Below the pieces are notes generated by a model, which saw nothing but the letters and a program-made list of their open reading frames with translations, made no database searches and had not been told where the DNA came from. A DNA stretch of 13,008 nucleotides, from assembly GCA_045594105.1 (NCBI GenBank), contig JAZNXY010000073.1, positions 1-13,008 on the forward strand. Direction: 5' to 3'. This document shows positions 12,836 through 13,008 of the stretch, piece by piece (position 1 is the stretch's first letter; every line of letters starts with the position of its first letter). This DNA is from URNF01 sp045594105 (GTDB lineage: Bacteria > Bacillota > Clostridia > Oscillospirales > Acutalibacteraceae). The position numbers and the translations under genes were made by a program.

Positions 12836-13008
12836 ACTTTGATGCTATGTAATGCTACTTTACCGTTTTGCAGGACAAAATGCATAGCGTGTCGCTTCGC
12901 AGGAATATACTGTGCGGTTTGTATTTCTTTGCCGTTTACCGTTAAGGTGGCGATACCTTTTTGCGCGTCCGCAATCAAAACAACGCGAAATGCGCCTGTT
13001 TCCTGCGG
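12820..13008 (-). CDS. 3' end of an unrecognised gene (last 62 codons)
   Basis: The reading frame is open from the right edge to TAG 12822-12820, giving 62 residues that begin PQETGAFRVVLIADAQKG and end HSIKVTKGV. Alternating hydrophobic and polar residues (ATLTVNGKEIQTA, MHFVLQNGKVALHSIKV) suggest a beta-sandwich domain like the C-terminal modules of extracellular or carbohydrate-active proteins, with the NGK turn typical of such strands. This is a structural guess. The upstream part is outside the window. Its terminator includes the final codons. Confidence 0.7.
   Translation of the reverse strand, partial: PQETGAFRVVLIADAQKGIATLTVNGKEIQTAQYIPAKRHAMHFVLQNGKVALHSIKVTKGV

Noticed and set aside
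1..13008. CRISPR array, tRNA or rRNA genes, insertion sequences, integrase
   Set aside because: I saw no spaced identical short repeats, no tRNA-like or rRNA-like sequence, and no transposase or recombinase reading frame; the only long repeat is the 102-bp spoVAC pair.

Overview
The window looks like chromosomal DNA from an anaerobic, endospore-forming Firmicute, probably class Clostridia. The reasons are strong AGGAG-type ribosome binding sites, sigma-A promoters, compact intrinsic terminators, a pyruvate formate-lyase operon behind a ZTP riboswitch, a Cthe_2159-family lipoprotein, a COG2509 flavoprotein and the sporulation gene spoVAC. I cannot name a genus from the sequence alone.

Layout. 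(1) 9-3144, plus strand: a ZTP ('pfl' motif) riboswitch with an overlapping terminator, then pflB and pflA coupled by an ATGA overlap, then a very long terminator hairpin. The 5' end of pflB carries an apparent one-base deletion: the well-formed start at 153 is out of frame with the body, which is open from GTG 191. (2) 3145-3326: a gap with the last ~30 codons of a decayed AraC-type regulator and a terminator. (3) 3327-5917, minus strand: a lipoprotein of the Cthe_2159 beta-helix family with a Pro/Glu/Gly-rich tail, and a LysR-type regulator. (4) 5918-6025: a near-symmetric divergent promoter region separating lysR from alaA. (5) 6026-8797, plus strand: alaA (glutamate-pyruvate aminotransferase) and a COG2509 FAD-dependent dehydrogenase, each with its own terminator. 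(6) 8844-10481: spoVAC (minus strand) has been split from its former 3' end by a ~1.1 kb module carrying a barnase-type RNase toxin gene and a barstar-type immunity gene. The module is flanked by two identical 102-bp copies of the 3' part of spoVAC. (7) 10528-13008, minus strand: a small four-helix membrane protein, an MFS transporter, a DedA-family membrane protein and the 3' end of an unrecognised gene.

How the parts work together. PflB makes acetyl-CoA and formate from pyruvate, PflA installs its glycyl radical, and the ZTP riboswitch ties expression to a shortage of formyl-tetrahydrofolate, which is made from formate. AlaA and the divergent LysR regulator probably form a regulatory pair.

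The most unusual region is the toxin-immunity module in spoVAC. It has a recent, perfect 102-bp duplication, a LexA/SOS-box-like palindrome upstream of the toxin, a Mu gpF-like Cys/His motif ahead of the RNase domain, and a one-base deletion exactly at the codon for the catalytic histidine. That deletion should disarm the toxin while leaving the immunity gene intact. The pflB and toxin lesions are both single-base deletions, so sequencing or assembly error has to be excluded before either is read as biology.
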